DNA from: Oryzias latipes
Taxonomy: Eukaryota > Chordata > Actinopteri > Beloniformes > Adrianichthyidae
Assembly (NCBI RefSeq): GCF_002234675.1
Contig: NC_019879.2
Location: 9,987,325 to 10,051,324 of the forward strand
Direction of reading: 5' to 3'
DNA: 64,000 bases
Each line of letters begins with the position of its first letter. Position 1 is the stretch's first letter. Below, in pieces: positions 54,046-64,000 of this stretch. The notes under the pieces were generated by a model that was given only the letters and a program-made list of their open reading frames with translations, searched no databases and was not told the origin of the DNA. A program made the translations under genes and the position numbers.

Positions 54046-55480
54046 TCTTATACTGTTAAAAAGTCTGTTTCTTTCCCTGTCAAACTGATATGTCAATTTA
54101 TTTGTAGGATGAGCTGCAACGATGGTCTTTACAGAAAAATATTTGTAATCTTTTCAAAAATTACTAGTCTTTAAATTAGTAACAGGTTTTGCCCTTTTTG
54201 TTTGATGATCTTTTCAAAATAAAATATACTTCAAAGTAAAGGACTTTTAACATTTTAAAAGTGCTTCCAAACGAAACAAAAAAACAACAACTTGAAGACA
54301 AAATTTAAAACAGATTATTAACCATGTTATATTAACCATATTATATATTATAGTTGCTGACAGTGACAGTTGCTGACACACAAACGGTGCAAAACATTTC
54401 AGTTCTTCAATCTATCCTTCCAGAGCCTTTTTTGCTTGGGATTGCTGCTCTTGCTGAATAACACACACGCGCGACCACACTCACGTGTGAAGGTGCCATT
54501 TTTCCAGAGATGATAGGAAAACTCATTTCTCACATCTTAATCTGTACAGAAAATTCCAAGCTTTTTCTTCTCCTGCAGCAACCTCTCCTAATGTTATGTT
54601 ATAGATATTAAACATTTATTGGAAAAATAGATAGAAATTGAATTAATGCCATGACGAGTAAAAGGGTTATGGTTTATAATTTATTAATTTATGATTAATA
54701 AACATTTTTACTAATAAAAAAACCTTAATAATAATAAGTCTATTTCAGTGTATTACAAGTATACTTTATACTATAAGTGAGGCGGATATATATGAATTTA
54801 TTTTTTATATACTATTGTAAACTTAAAATGGTCCAATTTAGTGTGAAGAAGTATTCAGTTATACTTCCTACACTACACAGATATAGTCTTACTATATTTG
54901 TTTGTTATACTTGTACTCAAGTATACTTTATTACATAAAGAAGTAAAATTCCTTTTCAAAACTTCAAAAAGAAAACCATCACTTTTTTTCACCAACTTCT
55001 TTTAGTACCTTGGGGGTGTTTCTTTTTTACGAAGTCAACATGTTTGCTTAAAAGATTAGTTAAAAAATTATTTGTATAATATCTTTCAATACAACTTTAA
55101 CTGTTGTTTTGTCCAGTGAGTAAGAAGGGATAATCAAATGGATGTAATTTAGAAGGTTTACTCAAAAGTTGGTACCCTGGAGCTAAATAATCAAATGGAA
55201 AAACATTTAAAGAATGTATTTAGAAAGGAAATAGATCAATGTTTAGAAAGAATATTTTCTTATTTATTTTTATATTATATATCTTCATGTTCGACAGCAT
55301 TTCCGTTTTGTCCATGTTCATCAAACTGTGTTTCTTTTATTTTGAAAATTCATGACGGAAAAGTAGTTGCTGCTCATGACAGGTGTAGGCTGGCAGTTAG
55401 TTTTGAACGTAGATCATAAAGAAATGTATGGAGGCAGCAGGGAGTAACATTGTGTTAATGTTTATTGTTAACACAGGTAA
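54046..55480. other. creg2-mgat4a spacer, no gene recognised
   Basis: AT-rich. Around 54730-54930 the motif AAGTATACTTTA and its reverse recur (TTACAAGTATACTTTATACT, CAAGTATACTTTATTAC), suggesting a decayed repeat with palindromic units. No coding exon seen. Confidence 0.45.
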
Positions 55481-56237
55481 AAGCTTGAAGCTAAGTGCCC
55501 AAAACGGGTGAGGAAGCAGCTTTTTGCGTTGGCAGCGTCGGTGTTACTGACCGGAGTCACAGACAGACGCGGTGCAATGCTAGCTTGACGGCTAACTAGG
55601 TTTGTCCAACTGTGTCGCAGCCGACCGGTAACGCGTTCAACTTACCGGCTACTTTGTTTGAGTAAGCAGCACGCTGCTTCCCTTTATTTAATGTATTTGT
55701 GTTTAATTCCGTGTAAATGTTTGGCCAGTCACAGCAGAATCGGCGTGATTTGAGGCGTCGCCTAGCGGACACCGTCAGAGTCCGAACAGCCTATCGCGAG
55801 AAAGATCAGCCAAGCACTTGATATGCCATATCTAGTCTAACTTGTAGCTAACGAGGCTATTTGGGAAATCAGAATGAATCCCCCAGGCTGTTAGTTATCC
55901 GAGGTTAAATGACCATGTAAGCTGTACTGTCTCGACAATCTGGTGACACGGGTATGATGATCGCCGTTAGATCGTGCATGAGCAGGTTTCACTTCCAAGA
56001 AGAAGACGGACACTCTGGGACACATTAGATTCTTACATCGCCTCTTACAGCGGAAGAGTCTGCATCCCCGTTTTGCTATCTGGACGGTTTGCGGTTTGGC
56101 GCGCCCTTATGTCTTCGCCTACGCCCGTCTCAACATCCTGAAGCCGTGAGACAGAGACGGACGGACGGAGGGAGGGAGGGAGGAAGGAAGGCAGCTCCGG
56201 GGTCCGTGACACTTAGCCGAGGACAGGCATCGCTGAA
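55481..56237 (+). promoter_or_regulatory. mgat4a: mgat4a CpG-rich promoter and 5' UTR
   Basis: CpG density rises sharply (GCGTTGGCAGCGTCGG, GACCGGTAACGCGTTC, TTGGCGCGCCC) and continues to the start codon. GACGGACGGACGGAGGGAGG lies in the leader just before it. Typical TATA-less island promoter. The transcription start is not resolvable. Confidence 0.6.
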
Positions 56238-56246
56238 ATGAGATGA
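56238..56246 (+). promoter_or_regulatory. Two-codon upstream ORF overlapping the mgat4a start
   Basis: ATG AGA TGA at 56238-56246 is a minimal upstream frame (Met-Arg-stop). Its stop codon shares four bases (ATGA) with the mgat4a start at 56243. Such an overlap can lower initiation at the main start or force leaky scanning or reinitiation. Confidence 0.6.
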
Positions 56247-56336
56247 GGCTCAGAAATGGAACTGTGGCCACTGCGATTGTTTTCTTCACCTCCTTCCTCA
56301 GCCTCTCCTGGTACACAGCATGGCAGAACGGCAAAG
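56243..56336 (+). CDS. mgat4a: MGAT4A (N-acetylglucosaminyltransferase IVa), first coding exon only
   Basis: Encodes [17 protein letters not shown] and continues to WYTAWQNGK, ending after 94 nt at AAAG with a GTAAGT donor. This is the N-terminus of MGAT4A, a Golgi type II membrane enzyme that adds the beta-1,4-GlcNAc branch on the core alpha-1,3 mannose of N-glycans. The exon supplies the short cytoplasmic tail and the signal-anchor helix. The human protein begins almost identically ([17 protein letters not shown]). The next exon (expected to start within EKLIAYQREF) was not found before 64000, so at least 7.6 kb of intron 1 lies in the window. Confidence 0.93.
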
Positions 56337-57114
56337 GTAAGTGGAACCCCCACTTCCCACACACATGTCCTACCAAGGACTTTTTGTGAATGCAGTGTCT
56401 TCACATTCACTCTGTTTTTTTGTTTTTCTCTTTGGTTTATGTGAGTTATTGTAATTTCTTCTCTAATTTCGCTTTGAAATAACATCAGTCTTTTTTTTAA
56501 ATTTTCCTATAAACTTTTAGCTTAATTCAAGCTGTGACATACTATGGAAAAATAGTCACAAATTTTAAAGATTAAAGATAATCTATTGCGTCTCAATACA
56601 CTAAATTAACGATGGACACAGTTGTCAGTTATCTAACTGCACTTTGCTTCACGCTAACACTCATAAAAGCACCCGATCAGCCAGGTTTTTTGTTATTTTT
56701 TTATTTTATTTATCTTTTTTAGTTTACTTTACTTGTTGCTCATTAGCTTGGTCAGGTGACTTCAGGCTCTTGTTGACCCAACACACCTGTTTCAGGTAAT
56801 CTGCAGCATTTAGGATGGCTAAAATACAAGTAGGATGGGGTGTTAAAGACCAGGGTTAAAACCCCCTAATGCAAGTCAGCTTTAAAAAAAACTAAATAAA
56901 AAACAAGGGCGATGTTATTTGCATGTATTTACGTGCAACCAGCACAAAAGGTAATGGAAATGTGTTGGTCACACGTAAAACGTGCTACCAAGATGCACAT
57001 TGTTTCATTGCCCACATGTATTTTAAGTGCGTCCAAGGTTGGATTTTCTTGTTGGCCGCACGTATTTAATATTAAACTTAAAGCTCTATTATCTCGCACA
57101 TGCGTAGTTATGTG

Positions 57115-57185
57115 AAATGTGTTCTCTGCATTTGATCCATCCACTGGAGGAGCAGTGAGCAGCAGAAACAGCCATGCTCAGGAAC
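57115..57185 (+). repeat. Retroposon-related fragment beside the long-TIR element
   Basis: TTCTCTGCATTTGATCCATC followed by GGAGCAGTGAGCAGCAG resembles a common fish repeat motif ('tttgcatttgacccatcc ... gggagcagtgggcag'). Too short to classify. Confidence 0.35.
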
Positions 57186-57960
57186 TATTGTATGGTGTCA
57201 AAATAGAGCCTAAAGTATTGCGCATCAAAACAGTAAAACCGCGCATCAAAACCCCAAATCTGCGAATCAAAATGCATAAATTGAGAACCAAAACCCACAA
57301 TTTGCAACCAAAAGCCTTTCCCCAAAGCACAATCCTATTTCTCAGCTGCCGATTTGTTTTCTCGCCATTCTGAAATCCTGTTTTTGAGTTGCAGTTTTAT
57401 TTTGAAACTGTCTTTTTGAGTTGCGCTTTTATTTTTTGAGTTGCGCTTTTATTTTTTGCGATTTTGATTCTAAAACCTGTCGACACGTAAAAACAGTGAC
57501 ATGTCAGTCAAGGGGAGGGAAGGCGGGACATCCCTGATATCCAGAAGCTCATTGGCTACCGAATAAGACCGAGTCTTACGTCAACAGACCAGTTTAGAAT
57601 GTGCCGGTAAGTTTCTCATGTTTTTCATATCTTTTACTATATTAAAAGATCAAAATTGTACTTTATTTAACCAGAGGACGCCAGCACATTCAGATGAGGA
57701 GCTCCCCCAGTAGCTGCTAGTGAAAAAAGATGTTAGAAAGTTAGATGTTGCATGACAAACTATCACCATTGTTCTCCTGTGTTAGCATGCTAGCTAGCTC
57801 AATGCTAGCGGGGTTTCCAGCTCTTTTCATGACTTTTGTGGATTAAACAAAGTACATTTTTTACCACAGTGTCAGGATCGGTCATGTAAACCTGGGAATA
57901 ATTGTCCGTGAATTGTCACTAGGGTTAATCAAATACGTTATAACCTATAAGGTTTCTCAA

Positions 57961-58490
57961 TATTTTTCAGGGTTTACAGACAGAGGGAATTATTGAACAG
58001 AGAAACAATATTGCTGTGCCATATTATTCAAAATGTATGCGTCTGCACTATGCAGACTGGCAGAAGTCCGGTATTCGAGTGAACCAGAGCAGAGTAAATT
58101 GTAGCAGACCAGCAAAAACGTGTTTTATTCCACTTAAAATTATTCCAGTATTAGACATCAATAGAATTATTAGTATATTTAATTGGGTGGTGGTTTTAAA
58201 ATTGACTAATGCTGTATGTCTGTTGTTTTCTATAAGGGCCGTTGTTATGCATACCATAACAAAAAAGGCAGGAATACTGAGGCAGCTACGACGTGGATGT
58301 CTACATCTTCTTTAAGGTAATGAAAAAAAATTTAATCTTAATTTTTCTCTTCTTTTTTTGGTTAATTAACTTTGCTGTTTTTGTTTCTTTCCAGATGCAG
58401 GCCCCAAAGATGTCCCAGTGTGATGCAAAGGCTGTCCAGCAGGCTCACAGACATCTCCTGTCAACTGAAAGAGAAGCCTTTAAGATAGTT
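57961..58490 (+). other. Exon-like segments inside the long-TIR element, plus strand
   Basis: Acceptor ATATTTTTCAG at 57970, then an acceptor-like TTTTCTATAAG at 58236, then a donor TTTAAG/GTAATG at 58316 and an acceptor TTTCTTTCCAG at 58394. The frame through the last two (GRCYAYHNKKGRNTEAATT, then SSLRCRPQRCPSVMQRL) stays open across the junction and stops at 58487-58489. The peptide is Cys/Arg-rich and not recognised. It may be a remnant of an element-encoded gene or captured host exons. Confidence 0.3.
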
Positions 58491-58855
58491 GTCCATTTCG
58501 ACCACACTGTCTGCTTCCCATTTCTTAGTGCCTGTACGAAAACAGTGACTTTTCCACCTCAAGTCTTTTAAGGAGTTTTAAAAACAGTTATTTTAATTTC
58601 TCTGAATTGTGGTTCAGAATTTCACAGAACCTAATGCACTTGACTCTGTGTTTCAAAGATCTTTGCAAAACCATCAGTCTTTTGTACAAAACACATTTAA
58701 TGGTCAAACATTAAAAAATGAAGCTTTACAAAATACCAGTGGTGATTATTAGCCATTTATTTTCTTAAGGGGGGCAGTATTTTGTAAGGCAGATGAGATC
58801 TGTTCACATTGTTAGTTTTTGTTACATCCTGCTGTGATGACATGCATAGATCAGT

Positions 58856-59015
58856 ACATAAATGTTAATGTCTTGGCCATGGTTTTCTGATGTCCCACAA
58901 GGGTTGAACAGGTCTGAGAGGAGAGAGGACAAGCCACAGAGGGAACAACAACTCCAACAGTTTCCTGCTCTGCCTGGTTTAAGTTAGTCTGTCGTCCAAT
59001 GTCCACAGCATCCTG
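58856..59015 (-). other. Exon-like segment inside the long-TIR element, minus strand
   Basis: Minus-strand acceptor TTTTTCTTTGTGTGCAG (59032-59016) is followed by an open frame beginning DAVDIGRQTNLNQAEQE and closing LVGHQKTMAKTLTFMY before a stop. It has the look of a terminal coding exon and is not recognised. Confidence 0.3.
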
Positions 59016-59050
59016 CACACAAAGAAAAATGTATTTAAGACAGTTAAAAT

Positions 59051-59072
59051 GAGTGTGTGTGTGTGTTTATAT

Positions 59073-59106
<34 letters not shown>
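59051..59106. repeat. (TG)n-(TA)n-(CA)n compound microsatellite
   Basis: GTGTGTGTGTGTGT, then TTATATATATATA, then ACACACACACACAC. The composition is itself palindromic and lies near the centre of the long-TIR element. Confidence 0.9.
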
Positions 59107-59109
<3 letters not shown>

Positions 59110-59197
59110 AATTGCTACTCAGTAGCTGCATATTGTGAAAGGTAACTTCCTGTGTTAACCTGCAATCTTTAAGGTTGAGAAAATTATTTTGGAATAC

Positions 59198-59255
59198 AGT
59201 TCAGAATCAGAAAAACTTTATTGATCCCACCTGTGGGAAATTTGCTCTGGTACTT
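59198..59255 (-). repeat. Retroposon 3' tail nested in the long-TIR element
   Basis: On the minus strand this reads AAATTTCCCACAGGTGGGAT then CAATAAAGTTTTTCTGATTC, the ending of a fish non-LTR retroposon, flanked by TTCAGAATCAG sequence. It inserted after the host element. Confidence 0.65.
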
Positions 59256-60364
59256 CAAATAAAAATTGTGTTTCTTTTATTTATTTATTTTAAATAGGGA
59301 TTAACTTGATCCCAAACTAGGAAAGGTGTCACTTTCTTGCAGCAATATGTTGCTTTGTTGTTCAATCCATCTGTGTAATCCCTAAGGAAATATTGAAAAA
59401 CCTTATATATACACATGAATGTACTTCTTATAAAACTATTTGAATAACCATAGTGACAATCCACGGGCAATTATTCCCAGGTTGACATGACTGATCCTGA
59501 CACTGTGGTAAAAAATGTACTTTGTTTAATCCACAAAAGTCATGAAAAGAGCTGGATACCCCGCTAGCATTGAGCTAGCTAGCATGCTAACACAGGAGAA
59601 CAATGGTGATAGTTTGTCATGCAACATCTAACTTTCTAACATCTTTTTTCACTAGCAGCTACTGGTGGAGCTCCTCATCTGAATGTGCTGGCGTCCTCTG
59701 GTTAAATAAAGTACAATTTTGATATTTTAATATAGTAAAAGATATGAAAAACATGAGAAACTTACCGGCACATTCTAAACTGGTCTGTTGACGTAAGACT
59801 CGGTCTTATTCGGTAGCCAATGAGCTTCTGGATATCAGGGATGTCCCGCCTTCCCTCCCCTTGACTGACATGTCACTGTTTTTACGTGTCGACAGGTTTT
59901 AGAATCAAAACCGCAAAAAATAAAAGCACAACTCAAAAAATAAAAGCGCAACTCAAAAAGACAGTTTCAAAATAAAACTGCAACTCAAAAACAGGATTTC
60001 AGAATGGCGAGAAAACAAATCGGCAGCTGAGAAATAGGATTGTGCTTTGGGGAAAGGCTTTTGGTTGCAAATTGTGGGTTTTGGTTCTCAATTTATGCAT
60101 TTTGATTCGCAGATTTGGGGTTTTGATGCGCGGTTTTACTGTTTTGATGCGCAATACTTTAGGCTATATTTTGACACCATACTATTGGGTGGTTTAACCG
60201 CAACCGTAATCCTAACCTTAACCCTTCCTCTATGTCCGTGCATCCACGACAAAAGTTCAGGGCTGGCTGCACGTAATTTTCAAAATACGTGCAAATAGAC
60301 ACTTTCTTAAAAAAACTAAGGTCTTATTGTTTGTTTTTATTATTTAATTAATACTGTTAACAGG

Positions 60365-60560
60365 TTAAAGAACCACTCCAATGAAAATAGTGTTTTTGGC
60401 ATTTTTAACATATTGTGGCGTTTTTCTGATGGCGGGGGACATTTATAAAGAAAATTACGCTCAAAATTGCATATTTCGTTATTTAAAATGGTTTTAAATC
60501 AGGAACAGAGGAAAGGTGCTGTTTGAAAAAGTTTGTAGTTTGCAGGCTTGGGGGGTATTC
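60365..60560 (+). repeat. MITE-like family 'M1', 5' end copy
   Basis: TTAAAGAACCACTCCAATGA followed by GGCATTTTTAACATATTGTG, GCTCAAAATTGCATA and AAATCAGGAACAGAGG matches the first 190 bases of M1. The rest is missing, though a short M1-like 3' end (GGCTAGAAATGGCAGAATCG) lies at about 61551. Sequence between them may be a later insertion. Confidence 0.65.
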
Positions 60561-60859
60561 CCAAAAGCAGGTCATGTGAGTTACCATGGTAAGTTTGAGG
60601 CTTAGGAAGCGTATAACCTCAGCTTTTGGTTCCAAAAATGGAAGTATGTTTCAGGGTATATCAAGTGGCCATAGCAACTCGTGCTTTGAAAATAACCTGG
60701 TCTGGAGCAGGTTTAGATTAGTTGGTTTCAGAGAGGTAAAGGAGCATGGTGTGTCCATTGAAGATGATTAAGTGGATGAAGAAGCTCAGATAATACTTTT
60801 TCCACCATGAGAGGGTGATGAGACCACGTATGGATGTTGGAAAGATAAACTTGTTTACA

Positions 60860-61545
60860 TTGATCAACTTAATTATTTGCTTCGGTTAAGATAAATAATT
60901 TTTTTTAGTTCAGTCAACCTAAAAATAAAACATAGTTATCAGACATTTATTTGACTTTTATTCAAATTAATTCAATTAAGTAGGTGTAACTTTGGTGCAG
61001 CTGTTAGATTGGCAGCGCAAGGAATTGTGGGATACCATTCCCTTTGCCTGTCTGGACGGATTTGTGTTTAAGTGTGGATTTTTGACCAAATGTGTTTAGC
61101 TGTTTAGCTGTTTTACTGTGTTTTGCCGAGTTATTTTACCCTGTTATGTTTAATTCTTTCTGCACCATGAGTGAGAGGGAGGACGGAAGAGAATGATGAG
61201 CTTATTTAGCACCTCTAGTGGTGATTTGAATCACAACAACTTAAGTTGTTAAGAGCTATAATAAATGAATACATTTTTCATATTGCAAATCCACATTGAA
61301 TCATTGATTTTAATGTAAAAAAAAGAGAATACCTGTGGGCTCAAACTCAGACATATGAGAGATCAAGAATTACAATAAATTAAGATGGAAAAACATTTAA
61401 TTGAATTGGAGTAAAATTACATTTAGTTTGATAAATTTGTAAATTTGAGTTGTATAAAGAATTATTGAGTCGGATAGACATAAGAAATTAGGTTGAATAA
61501 ATTTTACTCAATTAATTGTTACCAATTGAAGTAATTAATTTCAAA
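60860..61545. repeat. Possible mobile sequence splitting an M1 copy
   Basis: Lies between the M1 5' end (60365-60560) and M1-like 3' sequence at about 61551. It has repeated AACTTAATTA / TTAATTGTT-like ends and an internal AACAACTTAAGTTGTT palindrome (61227). Ends are imperfect and no target duplication could be confirmed. Confidence 0.3.
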
Positions 61546-61654
61546 TCTTGGCTAGAAATGGCAGAATCGTAATTAAAAGTCTTTATTTTAAAATTATTCC
61601 CAGTGTTCCCAATTCTTGAATGAAATGTTTTCCATTAAATTGACAAACATGACT

Positions 61655-61770
61655 GCGACAGACTGGCGATCTGTCCAGGAGGTCCCCTGCCTTCGGCCAC
61701 AAGTGGCTGGGATAGGCTCCGGGAGCCCCGTGATCCTGAAAGGGAATAATGAATGAATAAATGAATGACA
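61655..61770 (+). repeat. SINE-like repeat 'S1', 3' part
   Basis: GCGACAGACTGGCGATCTGT, GCTGGGATAGGCTCCGGGAG, CCCGTGATCCTGAAAGGGAA and an AATGAATGAATAAATGAATG tail. The 5' head is missing. Confidence 0.75.
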
Positions 61771-61779
61771 AACATGAAG

Positions 61780-64000
61780 AGTTTATGATCTCTGTCCTGT
61801 TTTTAACCTATAGTGAATACATTATGTGTGGATACATTAAAACAGATACCCCCTTAAACTGTAAAGATCTGTTACAAATTATATACTCGATTAAAAAGGC
61901 TTGGCCATATGGCCAAAAAATATAATCTGATTTTTTTTTCACACCAAATTCGATTTCTGATTTTAATAATTTTTTTCTTTCTCCTTTTACGCTCTTAAAA
62001 TTGTCAATGACAGAATATGTTTAACAAAAACTATTTTATTTAAAATTTTCTTTGCAAGTTGACCTGAATTCAAAATCAACTAAGTACAAACTGTAAAAAT
62101 GCTTTTTTTGTGAGCTGCCGCTAGTAAGCATCTGTTAGAGAGCAGCACTTCTCCACTCGACTGTTTAATCAGATTTGTCGTACTTCCACTTTTGGTTGCA
62201 ACAGCCTTCAAACAGATATTGCAGCGTGTGGTTTGTTGCTACAATTCTCAACTCACAAAACCGAACGAGTTCCATAGAACTGATTAGAACCAGAACCAGA
62301 TTCCCTGAAGTATGTTGCAGACATCTGTTTCTGCAGTTAAAATGTAGTCTAGCTGGGTTTTTCTTTATTTATTTTTCTTTAACTGAAATTTTGGTTTTTG
62401 TTTGGTAAACTTTTGTCACTAAATGTGTTAAAACCTTTTCAGTAATTTAATATAGGTCTTTGAAACGGGATCCATGTTTGTTGGGAACTTAAAAGATGTT
62501 CACATTTTATTTTGGAAAACTTGAGAGTTGAGAAATATTTGACATAATCTTTAAAATAAATTTTTTTGAACTCTTTTTCTTGTCTTCTTATGATAAATTT
62601 TGTATCTATACTATTTTTGAAAGCAAATGTTTTTTTTTTCCAATTGCTCTTGGTCATAAGTTTTAGGTTCTTTTTTCTGTTACCCCCTCCATTTGTTTTG
62701 TAGTTTCTCCCATTTTTAATTTTTATTTTGGACATAGATGTGAGCATAACATAGACCTTTGATAAAAGTAGCAATTTGGATCATTTAAAAGTTAAATTTA
62801 CTTTACAGCTTTGACTGTTTAGAATGTAATTTATCTCTTCAGACTAAAAAGGGCGTTTTCACAAGAATGATAAAATGTTTATCTCGACCCACCAATCATT
62901 GTAATAAAAACATAACCAGCCATAATAACAACAAAACTTTACCAGCAGAAGTGGGAATAACTTACTGGAAATCTTTATGGGAAAGCTCTATTCTGGATAA
63001 AATGTAGGTGCATCCTAATAAATGTGACTTCATTAAATTAAAAAAACGGACGTTTTGGATGTTTAGTCCACATGTTCATCAAATATTTCTAAATGGATCT
63101 GTTATAAAAACTGGTATAAAACAATTAGAGATATTGCTGCCTCCTTCAGCTCTAGGTGAGTGTTTTGACAGCAAACCAAAGGGTTTGTTTGGAACCAAGG
63201 ACTTTGGTAATGTGAGTCACACTTTTGCTGCCATCACAAGTGTGTTGTCCGCTGTGATGTTGTAGTAATATAAAAATATGTATATGTAATGCCTCAATCC
63301 TAATGGTATTTTCTAATATCGATTTTTTTTCATTTTGAAATGATTTTATAATGGTATGGCTTGCCTCTGACACATTGATGTTGGTGGACCATAGAAATAA
63401 TAATCGATTTGTCGATTAAGTTGATTAATCCTTACCCCCCTCCTTTTTTGAAGGTTGATTATCGGCATAAAATGACCCAAAGAAAAGCTAGGAAGAATGA
63501 ACTTTATTTAGGAAACCTTTTAAAGTGGATTATTGAATCACCAGCCTGTATTTAAGGTTAGAAATTTCTTCCCATCTGTGTATCCCAAAGTTTTCCCTCC
63601 TGTTTTGAATGTTGAGTTTCAGGCCCCGCTTTTCTTGTGCTTGTTTTGCTGCTGTCTGGAAGAGCTTTGCTAGTCAGCTGTCTAAACACTCCACATTCAG
63701 AATGTGTACTTCACTCTGAGTCTCATCCATTCCCCCGGTGAGAGAATACTCTGGTTTCTCTGTGAATTTATCTCAAGTGAACCGTAACTGAATTTAAAAG
63801 TCTACTTTTTGTTAAAAAACCCACCATTAAAGTGGAACCAAAAAGTCGAAAATACTATAATGTAAACACTTGTTATTCTACAGAGAAATTATGTTGGTTT
63901 TGATAATAAAGAACTCGATTCCACACTATGTGATTTAGTAAGAAAGCACTGAAACTGATCTGATAATTGTTCACTCTGACCTCTACAAACAATTGAAACA
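61780..64000. other. mgat4a intron 1, distal part
   Basis: AT-rich noncoding DNA. No exon matching MGAT4A, no further repeat family copy that could be defined from this window alone, and no structured RNA was seen. Confidence 0.5.

Larger units (their letters stand above)
57190..60182. mobile_element. Unclassified 3.0-kb DNA element with ~0.8-kb inverted terminal arms
   Basis: Left arm 57190-58015 and right arm 59337-60182 are inverted copies, near-identical in their outer 740 bases and more diverged in the inner 80-100. The ends are GTATGGTGTCAAAATA and its mirror. TATT on both flanks (57186-57189 and 60183-60186) fits a 4-bp target duplication. The outer 120 bases hold reiterated GCGCATCAAAAC-type motifs and the next section GAGTTGCGCTTTTATTTTTT repeats, as in transposase-binding ends. 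Each arm also carries a CCAAT-like ATTGGCTACC, TTACGTCA, then AATGTGCCG followed by a consensus donor GTAAGT. The 1.3-kb centre has exon-like pieces but no recognised transposase. It is not a Polinton or LTR element on what is visible. Confidence 0.82.

Noticed and set aside
56737-56860. Possible further copy of the 22192-22414 MITE (CACACCTGTTTCAGGTAATC)
   Set aside because: Only a short loosely similar stretch; no terminal repeats or flanking duplication.
57190-60182. LTR retroelement or Polinton
   Set aside because: The long repeats are inverted, not direct, which excludes LTRs. No integrase, polymerase, capsid or reverse transcriptase similarity is visible and the element is only 3 kb with a 4-bp flank.

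Overview
The window is vertebrate, almost certainly teleost fish, nuclear DNA. Its genes are split into short exons with GT/AG introns, it is AT-rich, and it carries fish-type repeats (Tc1 and hAT DNA transposons, CR1/L2-like LINE ends, tRNA-derived SINEs). The gene set rev1 - txndc9 - mrpl30 - mitd1 - cracdl - creg2 - mgat4a matches, by content, the gene neighbourhood I know from human chromosome 2q11. I cannot name the species from sequence alone.

Layout: 1-5555 is upstream DNA with a LINE fragment at the very start and a CpG-bearing block near 2.7-3.4 kb that is the likely rev1 promoter. rev1 (5567-17403, 21 coding exons, 1347 codons) is complete and intact. txndc9 follows in the same direction (20653-24403). 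mrpl30 (25460-27228) is on the minus strand, tail-to-tail with txndc9 and head-to-head with mitd1 (27774-30870); the last two share a 545-bp promoter interval. cracdl (36042-43291, nine coding exons, 1085 codons) and creg2 (48019-53683) come next on the plus strand. The window closes inside intron 1 of mgat4a, of which only the first coding exon (56243-56336) is present. Reading frame is kept across every junction I called, and each complete CDS is an exact multiple of three.

The genes are housekeeping or regulatory (translesion synthesis, chaperonin co-factor, mitochondrial ribosome, ESCRT-III abscission, actin regulation, secreted glycoprotein, N-glycan branching). They are neighbours by ancestry and do not form one pathway.

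The unusual material lies in introns and spacers: (a) a 3.0-kb unclassified element with inverted arms of about 0.8 kb in mgat4a intron 1; (b) a 622-bp palindromic element in creg2 intron 1 built from a 21-bp repeat around GGTGCGCACC; (c) a three-deep nest of DNA transposons in txndc9 intron 2, with an unfilled control site in the preceding intron; (d) a 235-bp duplicate of the mitd1 promoter and start region joined to a retroposon-like tail and dropped into an older LINE remnant; (e) a MITE-like family with about nine copies. No retrovirus, LTR element, CRISPR array, tRNA or rRNA gene was seen.
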